A stretch of DNA of 6,938 bases. It comes from JBEKCP01 sp050014815 (GTDB lineage: Bacteria; Planctomycetota; Planctomycetia; Pirellulales; Thermoguttaceae). Under the pieces are notes generated by a model. The model was not told the origin of the DNA. It searched no databases and was given only the letters and a program-made list of their open reading frames with translations. The stretch is taken from assembly GCA_050014815.1 (NCBI GenBank), contig JBEKCP010000331.1, forward strand, positions 1 through 6,938. The letters are read 5' to 3'. Both the position numbers and the translations under genes were made by a program. This document shows positions 1-5,542 of the stretch, one piece after another (positions within the stretch are counted from its first letter, which is position 1; each line of letters starts with the position of its first letter).

Positions 1-76
1 GGGCCAGGAGCTCCAGGCCGATCTCGCTCGCTGCCGGCGGCGGCTTAGGTCCGTTGGGTTCCGAACTGGTGGGCAT
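1..76 (-). CDS. N-terminal fragment of an unidentified leftward gene (runs off the left edge)
   Basis: An ATG on the minus strand (plus positions 74-76) opens a reading frame that stays open to the window edge. It encodes 25 residues beginning MPTSSEPNGPKPPP, followed by a stretch that could start a helix (ASEIGLELLA). A good Shine-Dalgarno sequence, GGAG (plus 82-85), lies 5 nt upstream of the ATG, and this is the main reason for calling a real start here. The Pro/Ser-rich opening resembles a flexible N-terminal tail; no family can be recognised from so few residues. The gene lies downstream of the radical SAM gene in the same orientation, but a 156-bp gap containing a large palindrome separates them, so co-transcription is uncertain. 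The alternative is that this is a non-coding edge. Competing plus-strand frames here either stop at 46-48 or read through the palindrome, and they look less protein-like. Confidence 0.55.
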   Translation of the reverse strand, partial: MPTSSEPNGPKPPPAASEIGLELLA

Positions 77-112
77 CTCTGCTCCAAATCGACTCGGATT
101 GCTCACGGCGAG

Positions 113-189
113 ACACCAGCCCGAAGCGCAAGCGAGGGACCGTCAACGGATTTCCCTCGCTTGCGCTTCGGGCTAGTGTTTGGCCATGA
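113..189. repeat. REP-like palindromic element, copy 1
   Basis: The left arm at 118-139 and right arm at 153-174 are perfect 22-bp reverse complements around a 13-nt loop. Pairing extends outward to 113 and 179 with a single mismatch (117/175). The right side carries an asymmetric tail, TAGTGTTTGGCCATGA (174-189), shared with the second copy at 5543-5614. The loop has a CCGTC-NN-CGG motif that is also shared. Part of the repeat read as protein gives the 'LARSASEG'-type phrase that I associate with spurious planctomycete open frames; that association is from memory. It sits 3' of the radical SAM gene and 42 bp upstream of the next leftward start codon, so it may lie in an mRNA leader or act as a transcript-end hairpin. 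No T-run follows on the minus strand, so it is not a classical intrinsic terminator. Confidence 0.85.
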
Positions 190-232
190 ATTTTATCCGC
201 ACGGCCGGCGGCAGGACAGGACCGGGGGCATC

Positions 233-1186
233 TCACGGTGCGAAGAGCGCCAACTGCCGTTGGGCCGGGGCCTGCAAGGTCCAGGGGCCGGCAAGATGGC
301 ACCCGCCGGCCGCCACGTCCGGGTTCTTGCACCCGCAGACGTGGACGGCGATCCCGTGCTGCCGGGCGATGGCCGTCAGCCAGCCGAAGATTTTGCGTCG
401 CCGGGCCGCCGGCAGGGTGAGGACCGGCGCCTGCGCGGCCGGGGTCGAGAGCCATTTGCCCTGGTCGAAGGCCGCCAGTAACCGCCCAAGCGTCCGGCTC
501 CGCCCGAGCCGCCTCCGCAAGGCCGCCAACACGGCCGGCCGCAAGAACAATGTGCTTGCCGAGATCTCTTGGACGCCGACCGCCGCCAGGGCCGCACAGA
601 GGGCGTGCAGGGCGTCGGGATCGTCGGTCACTCCGGGCAGGATCGGGTCGAGGCGGGCCTGGGTCGCGATGCCCGCCGCCAGAAGCTCCCCGATCTGCCG
701 GAGCCGCCTCTTCGGCGAGGCCGTGTGCGGCTCGAACACCCGCGCGATCTTCCGCTCCAGCGAAATGATTCCAATTCGCGCCCGCACCTGCGGCGCGTGG
801 TCCGCCAGGAGGTCCATGTGTCGCTTGGGAATCCTCCCTTTCGTCAGAAAGACCACGCCGATCCCCAAGCCCAGAACGAACTTCAGGACCTCGTACGCCA
901 GATCGAGGACCTCGCCCACCGGTTGGAACAGGTCGCTGGAGGGGCTGAAGTAGATCGCCTCCGGCATGCGGCGCCTGCGGCCAAGCTCCCGGCGGAGCTC
1001 TTCGAGCACGTTGGCATACAGCAGGACCCGACCGCGGCCCGGGTAGGAGCAGTAGCCCTGGGCGTAGCAATACAAGCAGCCGTGGGCGCAGCCGGCGGAG
1101 AGGTTGACGGTAGGTATCCCCGCCAGGCACGGCAGTTTCGAGTGTACCAGGACCCGGGATTTCCGGCTTGTGTGTACGACTTCCAT
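233..1186 (-). CDS. Radical SAM protein, spore photoproduct lyase (SPL)-like family
   Basis: The 317-residue protein has the radical SAM [4Fe-4S] motif CxxxCxYC at Cys33, Cys37 and Cys40 (sequence CAHGCLYC). It follows an N-terminal segment with a further Cys20 (PCLAGIPTVNLSAGC) of the kind seen in SPL-related proteins. A partial TIM-barrel pattern continues with YFSPSSDLFQP (about 100-110), FLTKG (about 133-137) and LDPILPGVTD. The C-terminus carries a second cysteine group, CGCKNPD...GGC (Cys284, Cys286, Cys296), which could bind a metal or a second cluster; this role is inferred. By family knowledge the protein cleaves S-adenosylmethionine to start radical chemistry. The substrate is unknown, and DNA photoproduct repair should not be assumed from SPL resemblance. 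It is cytosolic, with no signal peptide. The ATG at 1186 is chosen because a promoter ends 6 bp before it. No adjacent gene suggests a pathway. Confidence 0.88.
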   Translation of the reverse strand: MEVVHTSRKSRVLVHSKLPCLAGIPTVNLSAGCAHGCLYCYAQGYCSYPGRGRVLLYANVLEELRRELGRRRRMPEAIYFSPSSDLFQPVGEVLDLAYEVLKFVLGLGIGVVFLTKGRIPKRHMDLLADHAPQVRARIGIISLERKIARVFEPHTASPKRRLRQIGELLAAGIATQARLDPILPGVTDDPDALHALCAALAAVGVQEISASTLFLRPAVLAALRRRLGRSRTLGRLLAAFDQGKWLSTPAAQAPVLTLPAARRRKIFGWLTAIARQHGIAVHVCGCKNPDVAAGGCHLAGPWTLQAPAQRQLALFAP

Positions 1187-1192
1187 ACCCCT

Positions 1193-1221
1193 ATTGTACT
1201 GGACGCATGGACAGATGGCAA
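1193..1221 (-). promoter_or_regulatory. Sigma-70-type promoter giving a probable leaderless radical SAM mRNA
   Basis: On the minus strand, a -35 TTGCCA (plus 1216-1221; 5 of 6 to TTGACA) is followed by a 17-bp spacer and a -10 TACAAT (plus 1193-1198; 5 of 6 to TATAAT). Only 6 bp (AGGGGT) separate the -10 from the ATG at 1186. A start 6-8 bp past the -10 would therefore begin at or next to the A of the start codon, leaving no room for a Shine-Dalgarno leader. The elements and spacing are seen directly; leaderless translation is inferred. Confidence 0.7.
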
Positions 1222-1244
1222 GGGGCGGAGGTGCGCAAGACTGG

Positions 1245-1269
1245 TCCCCTCTCCCGGAGGGAGAGGGGA
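1245..1269. repeat. Perfect GC-rich hairpin between the S41 protease stop and the radical SAM promoter
   Basis: An 11-bp perfect stem (1245-1255 with 1259-1269; CCCTCTCCC/GGGAGAGGG core) has a 3-nt loop. It lies 10 bp past the stop of the leftward S41 gene and before the promoter of the next gene, so it could end or stabilise the protease transcript. No T-run follows on the minus strand, which argues against a classical intrinsic terminator. A competing small hairpin (1265-1269 with 1274-1278) shares one arm. Similar CCCTCTCCC/GGGAGAGGG palindromes are, as I recall, dispersed widely in high-GC genomes, giving 'LPEGEG' and 'SRRERG' phrases in spurious frames, so this may be a mobile or dispersed repeat. 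Confidence 0.55.
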
Positions 1270-1278
1270 GCCTTCCCC

Positions 1279-2940
1279 TTACCGGGCGAGATCGCCGGCG
1301 GACGGTTTGGCGATGGACGCACCGAGCGACTCCCGGGCGACGGTCAAGGCCGCGGTCAGGATGGCGTCGTCCCGGGGGGCCACCGCGCCGTGGATCGGCC
1401 GGGCCGCCTGGTGGACCAGCACGTCCGGCTCGACTCCCGTACGGCTGTAGGGGTGCCCGTTAGGCGAGTAGAACTTGGCCGTCGTCAGCCGCAGTCCCGA
1501 ATCGGAATCTTGGAGCGGGAAGATGCCCTGGACCGAGCCCTTGCCGAAGCTTCGCACGCCCACGGTCGTCCCCCGGCGGTGGTCCCGGATCGCACCGGCG
1601 AAGATCTCGGCCGCACTGGCGCTGTCCTGGTCGATGACCACCGTCAGCGGGACGCGCCAGACGCCTTGTTCGTGGGCCGTATAGGTGAAGTCTTCCTGGG
1701 GGCTTCGGCCGCGGGTGGAGACGATCACGCCGCGGTCGAGGAAGAGGTTCACCACTTCGACGGCTGTGACCAGCAGTCCGCCCGGGTTGCCCCGGACATC
1801 GACGATCAGGCTTCGCATGCCCTCGCGGTGTAGTCGCCACAGGGCCGTTTCGAGATCGCGCCGCGTGGTCCTCTGAAAGCACGTCAGGCGGAGATAGGCA
1901 ATGCCCTGCTGCGGATCGAGCAACCGAACCTGGTCCACGCTGGGAACCTCGACCCGCTGCCTGCGGATCACCAGTTCGCGGGGCGGCTGCTCGGGCGCGG
2001 CCACCGTCAGCGTCACCTCGCTCCCCTCGACCCCTTGAAGCTGGTTGGCCGCCTGATCGGTGGTGATGTCCTGGGTCAGGCGGCCGTTGACGGCCACGAT
2101 GCGGTCGCCGGGCCGGATGCCCGAACGCTCCGCGGGGCTGCCCGTGATGACCCGCACGATCACCAGCGTGCCCGCCTGGGCCTTCAACTCGATGCCCAGG
2201 CCGACGAAGTTGCCTTCGATCTGCGAGTAGACCTCGGAAAGCTGGTCGGGCGTCAGGTAGGCCGAGTACGGGTCCAAAGAGTTGGTGGCGCCGCACAGGT
2301 ATTCCATGACGACGGCGGTCGGAGGGATGCCCAGCCGGGAGCGAGCCAACTCGGCGGCGACGACGACGCTGTCCCGGGCGTCGATCCGTGTGGCGGGCTC
2401 CCGTTGGCTCAGCGCGTCGTGAAGCTCGCGGCGGAAGGCCGCAACGGCCGACAGATCGCGGCTCGGCAGGTTCTGTTCCAGGAACGCCCGCTCCTCCAGC
2501 GCCACTTCAAGGTCCGCCGTTCCCCGATCCACCAGTTCGCGCCAGGCGGGAAGCTCGACGTAATGCGACTGGATCTTCAACAGCACCTGGAGGTAAAGAT
2601 CCAGTGCCTGTTGCGTCGGAAGCCGCGATACCTTCTCGCAAAAACTCCGGTCGGCGTAACGCCGGCCGAGGTCGTAGTGGACTCGGGCGAGCTCGAAACG
2701 CCGCTCGAGGGTCGTTTCCTCCGGGAAGGCCCGCAGGGCTTCCTCATAGTGGGCCAGCGCCTCGCCCCAGCGCCGCTGGACCTCCAACTCCTGGCCATGG
2801 CGCAGCAGGCCGTCCACCTGGAGCGTCCGGTTGCTGATGGCCAGCGTCGTGGCCGGCTGGGCCGCCGCGGCCGGGAGGGCCCGAAGGCCCAATGCCGCAC
2901 AGAACAATGCCGTTGCGGCAAGAAGAAAGCTGCGTCGCAT
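1279..2940 (-). CDS. Exported S41 family C-terminal processing protease (CtpA/Prc-like) with N-terminal TPR-like region
   Basis: The protein has 553 residues. Residues 1-27 form a Sec signal peptide (MRRSF, a hydrophobic run, then LPAAAA before Gln28), so it should act in the periplasm. Residues about 45-75 (HGQELEVQRRWGEALAHYEEAL) look like a TPR unit, with more helical sequence to about 200. The S41 part has DPYSAYLTP (223-231), FVGLGIEL (245-252), a PDZ domain at about 250-330 (GSPAERSGIRPGDRIVAVNG) and VDVRGNPGG (380-388). The catalytic pair is Ser442 in DSASAAEIFAGA and Lys467 in SFGKGSVQ, with Gln471 four residues after the lysine. All key residues are present, so the enzyme should be active. 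Family members trim proteins at or near their C-termini for envelope quality control; the substrate here is unknown. It is longer than a minimal CtpA because of the N-terminal helical extension. It starts at ATG 2940 with only a weak GGA upstream. Confidence 0.93.
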   Translation of the reverse strand: MRRSFLLAATALFCAALGLRALPAAAAQPATTLAISNRTLQVDGLLRHGQELEVQRRWGEALAHYEEALRAFPEETTLERRFELARVHYDLGRRYADRSFCEKVSRLPTQQALDLYLQVLLKIQSHYVELPAWRELVDRGTADLEVALEERAFLEQNLPSRDLSAVAAFRRELHDALSQREPATRIDARDSVVVAAELARSRLGIPPTAVVMEYLCGATNSLDPYSAYLTPDQLSEVYSQIEGNFVGLGIELKAQAGTLVIVRVITGSPAERSGIRPGDRIVAVNGRLTQDITTDQAANQLQGVEGSEVTLTVAAPEQPPRELVIRRQRVEVPSVDQVRLLDPQQGIAYLRLTCFQRTTRRDLETALWRLHREGMRSLIVDVRGNPGGLLVTAVEVVNLFLDRGVIVSTRGRSPQEDFTYTAHEQGVWRVPLTVVIDQDSASAAEIFAGAIRDHRRGTTVGVRSFGKGSVQGIFPLQDSDSGLRLTTAKFYSPNGHPYSRTGVEPDVLVHQAARPIHGAVAPRDDAILTAALTVARESLGASIAKPSAGDLAR

Positions 2941-2965
2941 GGTGTCGTCCGTGGTTCTGCGGCAG

Positions 2966-3045
2966 GCGGCGCCAGCGGCGCCGCGTGCACGGGGCTCTTC
3001 CTTCCTGGATCCCGCGGCCTCGAAAGCGATCGAGTTTCAGGCCGC
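2966..3045 (-). promoter_or_regulatory. Two stem-loops in the predicted 5' leader of the S41 protease mRNA
   Basis: The upstream stem pairs 3014-3020 with 3039-3045 (7 bp, AGGCCGC type) and continues as GAAA/TTTC (3022-3025 with 3035-3038) past a single bulge. It would sit at the very 5' end of the transcript predicted from the promoter at 3051-3078. The second stem pairs 2966-2973 with 2977-2984 (8 bp, all G/C, 3-nt loop) and lies 25 bp upstream of the start codon. A 5'-terminal hairpin can protect mRNA and a GC stem near the start can damp translation; both roles are inferred. No known riboswitch was recognised. Confidence 0.4.
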
Positions 3046-3050
3046 CAGCA

Positions 3051-3078
3051 AGTATACGCCACGGTTTGCCGCGGTCAA
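3051..3078 (-). promoter_or_regulatory. Sigma-70-type promoter for the S41 protease
   Basis: On the minus strand, a -35 TTGACC (plus 3073-3078; 5 of 6) lies 16 bp from a -10 TATACT (plus 3051-3056; 5 of 6). A T-run directly upstream of the -35 (plus-strand A-run ending near 3082) may be an UP-like element. The predicted start is near 3044, giving a leader of roughly 100 nt before the ATG at 2940. It is the best promoter match in the gap and points at the only gene downstream. Confidence 0.62.
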
Positions 3079-3168
3079 AAAACGCCGACCGAATTTCGGG
3101 CGTTTCCTCGCTGCAATCCGCAGATTCCGACCCCCGCCGTTCGCTTCGCAACGAAGGCGCGCCGAAGA

Positions 3169-3254
3169 GGGCAAAACGGCCTTTTGCCCAAGATGCCGGA
3201 CGAGCCGGCCGTAGAGCATCGCCCGATACTGCGGCCGCCGCCGGTACGGCCGGC
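3169..3254. repeat. Hairpin and long inverted repeat downstream of the toxin gene
   Basis: GGGCAAAA (3169-3176) and TTTTGCCC (3182-3189) form an 8-bp stem with a 5-nt loop. Next to it, GCCGGCCGTA (3204-3213) and TACGGCCGGC (3245-3254) form a perfect 10-bp inverted repeat around 31 nt, which includes a GCGGCCGC palindrome (3231-3238). Both follow the leftward toxin gene and precede the S41 promoter, a natural place for transcript-end structures. Neither is followed by a T-run, so a terminator role is only suggested. Confidence 0.4.
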
Positions 3255-3331
3255 CCGGGCTGCACAGACGGTACAGTTTCTCAGGGCGTTTTCGAGAAGC
3301 GCCGGCAGGTTGCGTGCCAAGCTGCGGGACT

Positions 3332-3682
3332 TCAGAGCGGCAAGAAGAGCACAAGCTCGGCCCATTCGGCCTGCTCGCTGCAGGCTTGAATCAACAGAAG
3401 CTCGTCGATCGCTTGGCGGACGGGCATGCGGTCGTTGACAACGAACAGGCCGCCCATCGGCGATCCCGCTTTCATCCTGCCGTAGGCGAAGTCCGGCATT
3501 GTGGCTCGATCGTGCGTAAGCACAATGCGGTCGTGCTCTGACGCCCATGCAAGAATTGCCGAGTCTTCCGCGCGCTCCAGCCCTATGTCTTGTGCCCGAA
3601 CCAGGTCGAGATCGGGGCGCAGAAGCAACAGCCCGCGAACGATGTCGCCGTTGAAGTTCACGTCGGCTAGCAGACGCAACAT
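3332..3682 (-). CDS. DUF5615 PIN-like toxin-family protein
   Basis: The protein is 116 residues, the usual size for this family. It begins MLRLLADVNFNGDIVRG, with the first acidic site residue at Asp7. It continues with RAQDIGLERAEDSAILAWA (acidic Asp32 and Asp40), VLTHDRATM (Asp58) and the conserved end LVLFLPL. These match the DUF5615 PIN-like family; by family knowledge such proteins have a PIN-type RNase fold and pair with DUF433 proteins, though toxicity of this one is inferred. In members I recall the first motif is often DENF; here it is DVNF, so a neighbouring acidic residue is Val8. The start at 3682 is chosen over an upstream in-frame ATG at 3850, because that one would overlap the antitoxin gene. 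A Shine-Dalgarno GAGGA (plus 3690-3694) overlaps the antitoxin stop at 7-nt spacing, suggesting translational coupling. Confidence 0.88.
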   Translation of the reverse strand: MLRLLADVNFNGDIVRGLLLLRPDLDLVRAQDIGLERAEDSAILAWASEHDRIVLTHDRATMPDFAYGRMKAGSPMGGLFVVNDRMPVRQAIDELLLIQACSEQAEWAELVLFLPL

Positions 3683-3692
3683 GGCACGATCC

Positions 3693-4022
3693 TCAGTGAT
3701 CGCGTCGTGCCAGAAGACGGGCGCGCAACTGGGCCAGTTCGCCCTGTCCGGCGTCGATCCGTTGCCGGACCTCCGCCGCGCGGGTATCCCGATCGGCCAG
3801 ATAGAGTTCGACCTCTTCGCGATGGTACAAATAGTACGCGATCGCGGCATACGTCTCGGGCAACGTCAATGCCGGATACCTTTCGACGATTGCCTCTGGA
3901 GTCAAACCGTCCTGAAACCCGTGCACCACAAGATCTAGCAGCACACGGGACTGACCCACCCGCAGGGCTCCTGACGAGTCGCGACGCAACGGAGGCGCGT
4001 CGACCTGGATTACTGGAGTCAT
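3693..4022 (-). CDS. DUF433 antitoxin-family protein
   Basis: The protein has 109 residues. The N-terminal part, APPLRRDSSGALRVGQSRVLLDLVV (9-33), and the helix-turn-helix-like block DGLTPEAIVERYPALTLPETYAAIAYYLYH (38-67) are characteristic of the DUF433 branch that accompanies DUF5615. The C-terminal part (about 68-109) is a charged helix (EVELYLADRD, then AAEVRQRIDA), where antitoxins of this kind are expected to contact the toxin. By analogy it neutralises the PIN-like partner and may bind DNA to autoregulate. The toxin start lies 10 bp downstream, so this is the first gene of a two-gene operon. Its ATG is only 7 bp past the rhaB stop, has no Shine-Dalgarno sequence and is preceded by an extended -10 promoter, suggesting leaderless translation. 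Confidence 0.88.
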   Translation of the reverse strand: MTPVIQVDAPPLRRDSSGALRVGQSRVLLDLVVHGFQDGLTPEAIVERYPALTLPETYAAIAYYLYHREEVELYLADRDTRAAEVRQRIDAGQGELAQLRARLLARRDH

Positions 4023-4028
4023 AAAGAC

Positions 4029-4037
4029 ATTATAGCA
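4029..4037 (-). promoter_or_regulatory. Extended -10 promoter of the toxin-antitoxin operon, embedded in the end of rhaB
   Basis: Minus-strand TGCTATAAT is a perfect extended -10 (TGnTATAAT): TATAAT at plus 4029-4034 and TG at 4036-4037. It is formed by the last two codons and stop of rhaB (ATG CTA TAA, plus T). Six bp (GTCTTT) separate it from the antitoxin ATG at 4022. No good -35 is seen 15-19 bp upstream, which is tolerated for extended -10 promoters. A transcript from here would start at about the ATG and be leaderless. Confidence 0.7.
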
Positions 4038-5514
4038 TTTTCAAGAACCGCGGATAGGCTTCGTCCCAGGCGGCCGTGTTGCGGGGCTCGTACTCGTCGA
4101 CCTCGAAGCTGCGGCGGATCACGTCGCGGGCCTCGGCGATCGAACCGACGGCGCCGTCAGAAACCGCCTGGACCATGATGTTGCCGATGGCGGTGGCCTC
4201 GACGGGCCCAGCCACCACCCGGCGGCCCGAGGCGTCGGCTGCCGCCTGGCAGAGCAGGCGGTTCTTCGTGCCGCCCCCGACGATGTGAATGGTCTGGATG
4301 GGGCCGCACGCAAGCTCCTCGCACATCGCCAGCACCTGGCGGAACTTCATCGCCAGGCTGTCCAGCGCCGAGCGGAGGATCGCCCCTTCGTCGTCGGGCA
4401 CCGGCTGGCCGGTCCGGCGGCAGAAGTCGCGGATTGTCTCGGGCATGTTGTCGGGGGCCAGGAACTCCGGGGCGTCGGGGTCGAGAAACGAGCGGTGCCC
4501 CGGGGCGGCCGCCGCCACCCGGTTCAAGTCCTCCCATCCCCACGTCCGCCCCGCCTGGGTCCACACCCGGCGGCACTCCTGCACCAGCCACAGGCCGGCG
4601 ATGTTCTTCAGCAACCGGGTCGTATGGCCCACGCCCGCCTCGTTGGTGAAGTTCAATCGCAGGACGTTGTCGTTGACGAGCGGCGCAGGCGACTCGATAC
4701 CCATCAGGGCCCACGTTCCGAGGCTGATGTAGCACCAATCGGGCCGCTCGCCCGGCCGGCTGCGCGCCGGGACGGCCATCACCGCGCTGGCCGTGTCGTG
4801 GGTGCCCGGCAGCACGACCTCGGCCGACAACCCAGTCTCGGCCGCCAGGCCCGGACGCAGCCGGCCGAGCCGCGTCCCCGGCTCGACGATGGCGCCCAGG
4901 ATCCGCTCGGGCAGTCCCAGGGCCGCAAGGAGCTCGGTGGCCCAACCGCCGCGGACCGGATTGAAGAACTGCGTCGTGCTCGCGTCGGTCCGCTCGTTCG
5001 ACTTGACGCCCGTCATAAGCCAGTGCATCAGGTCGGGCATCAGCAGCAAGGTCTCGGCCGCGTCCAGGAGCGGCGAGCGGGCCAGCTTCATCGCGAGCAA
5101 CTGGTAGAGGGTGTTGAACTGCATGAACTGCAGGCCGGTGTGACGGAAGATCTCCTCGCGGCCAACCAGGGCAAACGCCTTCTCCATGATGCCGTTGGTG
5201 CGGCTGTCGCGATAATGGTAGGGATTGCCCAACAACTCGTCGTCGCGAGAGAGCAGTCCGAAATCGACGCCCCAGGTGTCGACGCCGACGCTTTGCAGGG
5301 CCCCCCCGCACCGGGCACCCGCTGCCGAGAGGCCCTGGCGGACCTGGCTCCAGAGTCCGGGCAGGTCCCAATAGAGCCGGCCTGCCAACTCGACCGGACC
5401 GTTGGGGAACCGGTGCATCTCCTCCAGGGCCAGTCTCTTCCCGTCGAACCGTCCCAACACGTGCCGCCCGCTGGAAGCCCCGAGGTCTACCGCCAAGTAC
5501 GCCCTGTCCGCCAT
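4030..5514 (-). CDS. rhaB: L-rhamnulokinase (FGGY carbohydrate kinase)
   Basis: The 494-residue protein phosphorylates L-rhamnulose to L-rhamnulose 1-phosphate with ATP, in the cytosolic rhamnose pathway. Motifs in order: AVDLGASSGR (8-17, phosphate binding), GVDTWGVDFG (77-86), a sugar-site segment HYRDSRTNG, and HDTASAV with the catalytic-base candidate Asp240. Then come SLGTWALMG (264-272), NFTNEAGVGHTTRLLKNIAGLW (starting near 288), and VGGGTKNRLL followed by VEATAIGN (about 412-445). The NEAG...RLLKNIAG block separates rhamnulokinases from xylulo-, glycerol- and gluconokinases. The start at 5514 (MADRAYLAVDLG) is preferred to the in-frame ATG at 5556, because the longer version would read into a palindromic repeat and add an unusual basic tail. 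An AAAGG lies about 12 nt upstream. No rhamnose isomerase or aldolase is in the window. The stop overlaps the promoter of the next operon. Confidence 0.94.
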   Translation of the reverse strand: MADRAYLAVDLGASSGRHVLGRFDGKRLALEEMHRFPNGPVELAGRLYWDLPGLWSQVRQGLSAAGARCGGALQSVGVDTWGVDFGLLSRDDELLGNPYHYRDSRTNGIMEKAFALVGREEIFRHTGLQFMQFNTLYQLLAMKLARSPLLDAAETLLLMPDLMHWLMTGVKSNERTDASTTQFFNPVRGGWATELLAALGLPERILGAIVEPGTRLGRLRPGLAAETGLSAEVVLPGTHDTASAVMAVPARSRPGERPDWCYISLGTWALMGIESPAPLVNDNVLRLNFTNEAGVGHTTRLLKNIAGLWLVQECRRVWTQAGRTWGWEDLNRVAAAAPGHRSFLDPDAPEFLAPDNMPETIRDFCRRTGQPVPDDEGAILRSALDSLAMKFRQVLAMCEELACGPIQTIHIVGGGTKNRLLCQAAADASGRRVVAGPVEATAIGNIMVQAVSDGAVGSIAEARDVIRRSFEVDEYEPRNTAAWDEAYPRFLKML

Positions 5515-5542
5515 GATATGCCGTGCCTTTCGTCTCAACATT

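Larger units (their letters stand above)
2941..3331. other. 391-bp gene-free stretch between the toxin gene and the S41 protease
   Basis: No convincing protein is seen here. The open frames on both strands are Arg-rich and match no family. The stretch contains a hairpin and a longer inverted repeat near the toxin side (3169-3254), the S41 protease promoter (3051-3078), and a leader of about 100 nt with two stem-loops (2966-3045). It therefore reads as toxin 3' region plus protease promoter and structured 5' leader. A small RNA transcribed through 3080-3330 cannot be excluded. Confidence 0.6.

Noticed and set aside
45..1130. Long minus-strand open frame (361 codons) overlapping the radical SAM gene
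   Set aside because: It is a shifted frame of the radical SAM gene, Arg/Gly/Pro-rich with no domain, and its end reads through palindrome 1.
3037..3354. 105-codon minus-strand open frame between toxin and protease
   Set aside because: It overlaps the toxin end and the protease promoter, is Arg-rich, and shows no domain or ribosome site; third-position GC is high only in part.
2035..3438. 467-codon plus-strand open frame antisense to the S41 protease
   Set aside because: Antisense frame typical of high-GC DNA. It has low-complexity Arg/Ala/Gly content, no family match and no ribosome site, while the opposite strand encodes an intact protease.
3683..3850. Extended toxin start at 3850
   Set aside because: It would overlap most of the antitoxin gene. 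The start at 3682 has a well-spaced GAGGA and gives the usual family length.
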